Source: Azospirillum brasilense
Lineage (GTDB): Bacteria > Pseudomonadota > Alphaproteobacteria > Azospirillales > Azospirillaceae
DNA: 64,000 nt
NCBI RefSeq assembly: GCF_022023855.1
Contig: NZ_CP059449.1
Location: 1,970,501-2,034,500, forward strand
Direction: 5' to 3'
Positions 63,203 to 64,000 of this stretch are shown here, piece by piece. The stretch's first letter is position 1; every line of letters starts with the position of its first letter. Position numbers and translations under genes: made by a program. The notes under the pieces are model-generated. The model saw only the letters and a list, made by a program, of their open reading frames with translations. It was not told the origin of the DNA and searched no databases.

Positions 63203-64000
63203 TTACTCTTTGCCCTGGTAGATCTTCATGATCCGGTCGAGCAGCTTCAAAGCATCCTCGCGCGGGCGCTGGAAGGCGTTGCGGCCGATGATCGAGCCGT
63301 TGCCGCCGCCGTCGCGGATCGCGCGGGCGTCCTCGAACACCGCGTCCTCGCCCTTGGTGGCGCCGCCCGAGAAGACCACGATGCGGCGGCCGTTGAAGGC
63401 GCACTGCATGATGTGGCGGACGCGGTCGGCCTGGGTGGCGATCGGGATGTTCTTGGACTCGTAGACCTTCTTGGCCTCCGCCTGCTCCAGATGGGCCGAC
63501 GGCAGCTTCACCTTGATGATGTGGGCGCCGAGCAGCGCGGCCATGTGGGCGGCGTAGCCGATCACGTCGATGGCCAGCTCGCCCTCCTTGGAGATCGTGC
63601 CGCCGCGCGGGTAGGACCACAGGACGGTGGGCAGGCCGACCGACTTGGCCTCCTTCGACAGCTCGCGGATCTCCTCGTACTGGTCGTACATGGCGTCCGA
63701 GCCGGGGTAGATCGTGAAGCCGATGGCCGAGCAGCCGAGGCGCAGCGCGTCCTGCACCGAGGCGGTCACCGCCTGATCGGCGTCCTCCTTCTGGCGCGAC
63801 AGGCTGTTGGCGCTGTTCATCTTGAGGATCAGCGGGATCGAGCCGGCGAAGGTCGAGGCGCCGGCCTCCAGCGAGCCCAGCGGCGCGGCATAGGCGTTGC
63901 AGCCGGCGTCGATGGCGAGCTGGTAATGGTAGTGCGGGTCGTAGCCCGGCTCGTTCGGCGCGAAGCTGCGCGCCGGGCCGTGCTCGAAGCCCTGGTCGAC
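63203..64000 (-). CDS. Class I fructose-bisphosphate aldolase (DhnA/FbaB type), N-terminus outside window
   Basis: Partial glycolytic aldolase cleaving fructose-1,6-bisphosphate. 265 residues of the C-terminal part are visible, starting at VDQGFEHGPARSFAPNEPGY. Markers of the DhnA/FbaB archaeal-like class I family are the Schiff-base Lys in GAHIIKVKLPSAH, plus VLWSYPRGGTISKEGELAID and VVFSGGATKGEDAVFEDARA. The start lies beyond position 64000. It is followed by thiE after 12 bp, so the two share a transcript. Confidence 0.9.
   Translation of the reverse strand, partial: VDQGFEHGPARSFAPNEPGYDPHYHYQLAIDAGCNAYAAPLGSLEAGASTFAGSIPLILKMNSANSLSRQKEDADQAVTASVQDALRLGCSAIGFTIYPGSDAMYDQYEEIRELSKEAKSVGLPTVLWSYPRGGTISKEGELAIDVIGYAAHMAALLGAHIIKVKLPSAHLEQAEAKKVYESKNIPIATQADRVRHIMQCAFNGRRIVVFSGGATKGEDAVFEDARAIRDGGGNGSIIGRNAFQRPREDALKLLDRIMKIYQGKE

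Overview
The window looks like chromosomal DNA of a GC-rich alphaproteobacterium of the Rhodospirillales, most likely Azospirillum or a close relative. This is inferred from the roughly two-thirds GC content, from alphaproteobacterial gene orders (tldD-cox-thrC-M16 peptidase; ispH-thrB-rnhA; tandem glycine riboswitch-gcvT-H-PA-PB; efp-suhB), and from an ECF sigma factor, a CtrA-type box and intergenic palindromes. Nearly all of it is core chromosome. There is no prophage, no CRISPR array and no intact insertion sequence.

Layout. 1-4.3 kb: the 5' part of a TrkH potassium transporter, a 569-residue protein of unknown function, and hisZ. 4.4-8.6 kb: purA, then a two-gene unit of a tail-anchored pseudokinase and a small membrane protein. 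8.6-12.2 kb: rpoH, rluD, a small membrane protein and a threonine aldolase. 12.2-12.5 kb: two identical tRNA-Glu(CUC) genes. 12.5-19.1 kb: a methyltransferase-like protein, a lytic transglycosylase with Sel1 repeats, an ECF sigma factor, a 54-residue DUF1328 protein, a secreted protein and a YjbH-family outer-membrane protein. 19.2-22.8 kb: a GcvR-like ACT protein with an apparent frameshift, tldD and a DUF3422 gene.

23.2-29.8 kb is an aa3-type cytochrome c oxidase operon (ctaC, ctaD, ctaB, small CoxF-like, ctaG, ctaE, DUF983, surf1). It is followed by an M32 carboxypeptidase and a GH5 endoglucanase without a signal peptide, then thrC, an M16 peptidase, an acetyltransferase, a small protein behind a perfect CtrA box, YqgE, a ScsB/DsbD-type reductase and a Prx5 peroxiredoxin. 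40.4-45.9 kb: an acyl-CoA ligase, rnhA, thrB, a Uma2 endonuclease, ispH and a lipoprotein.

45.9-47.8 kb is the one accessory patch: an AT-rich methyltransferase gene between two decayed transposase remnants (IS5-like and ISL3-like). It lies directly upstream of the glycine riboswitch and the glycine cleavage operon (48.2-52.6 kb). 52.8-56.2 kb holds an uncharacterised MotA/ExbB-like and MotB/OmpA-like envelope complex with a Pro-rich OmpA-like lipoprotein. The rest is suhB, efp with divergent epmA, an AcuI-type reductase, a FadL-type porin behind a MerR-style palindrome, a TSUP permease, thiE and a truncated class I fructose-bisphosphate aldolase.

The best candidates for undescribed biology are the pseudokinase/membrane-protein pair, the MotAB-like envelope unit, and the remnant-flanked methyltransferase in front of the glycine riboswitch. 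Two intergenic repeat families (a 70-bp double hairpin and a GC-rich palindrome) are scattered between genes.
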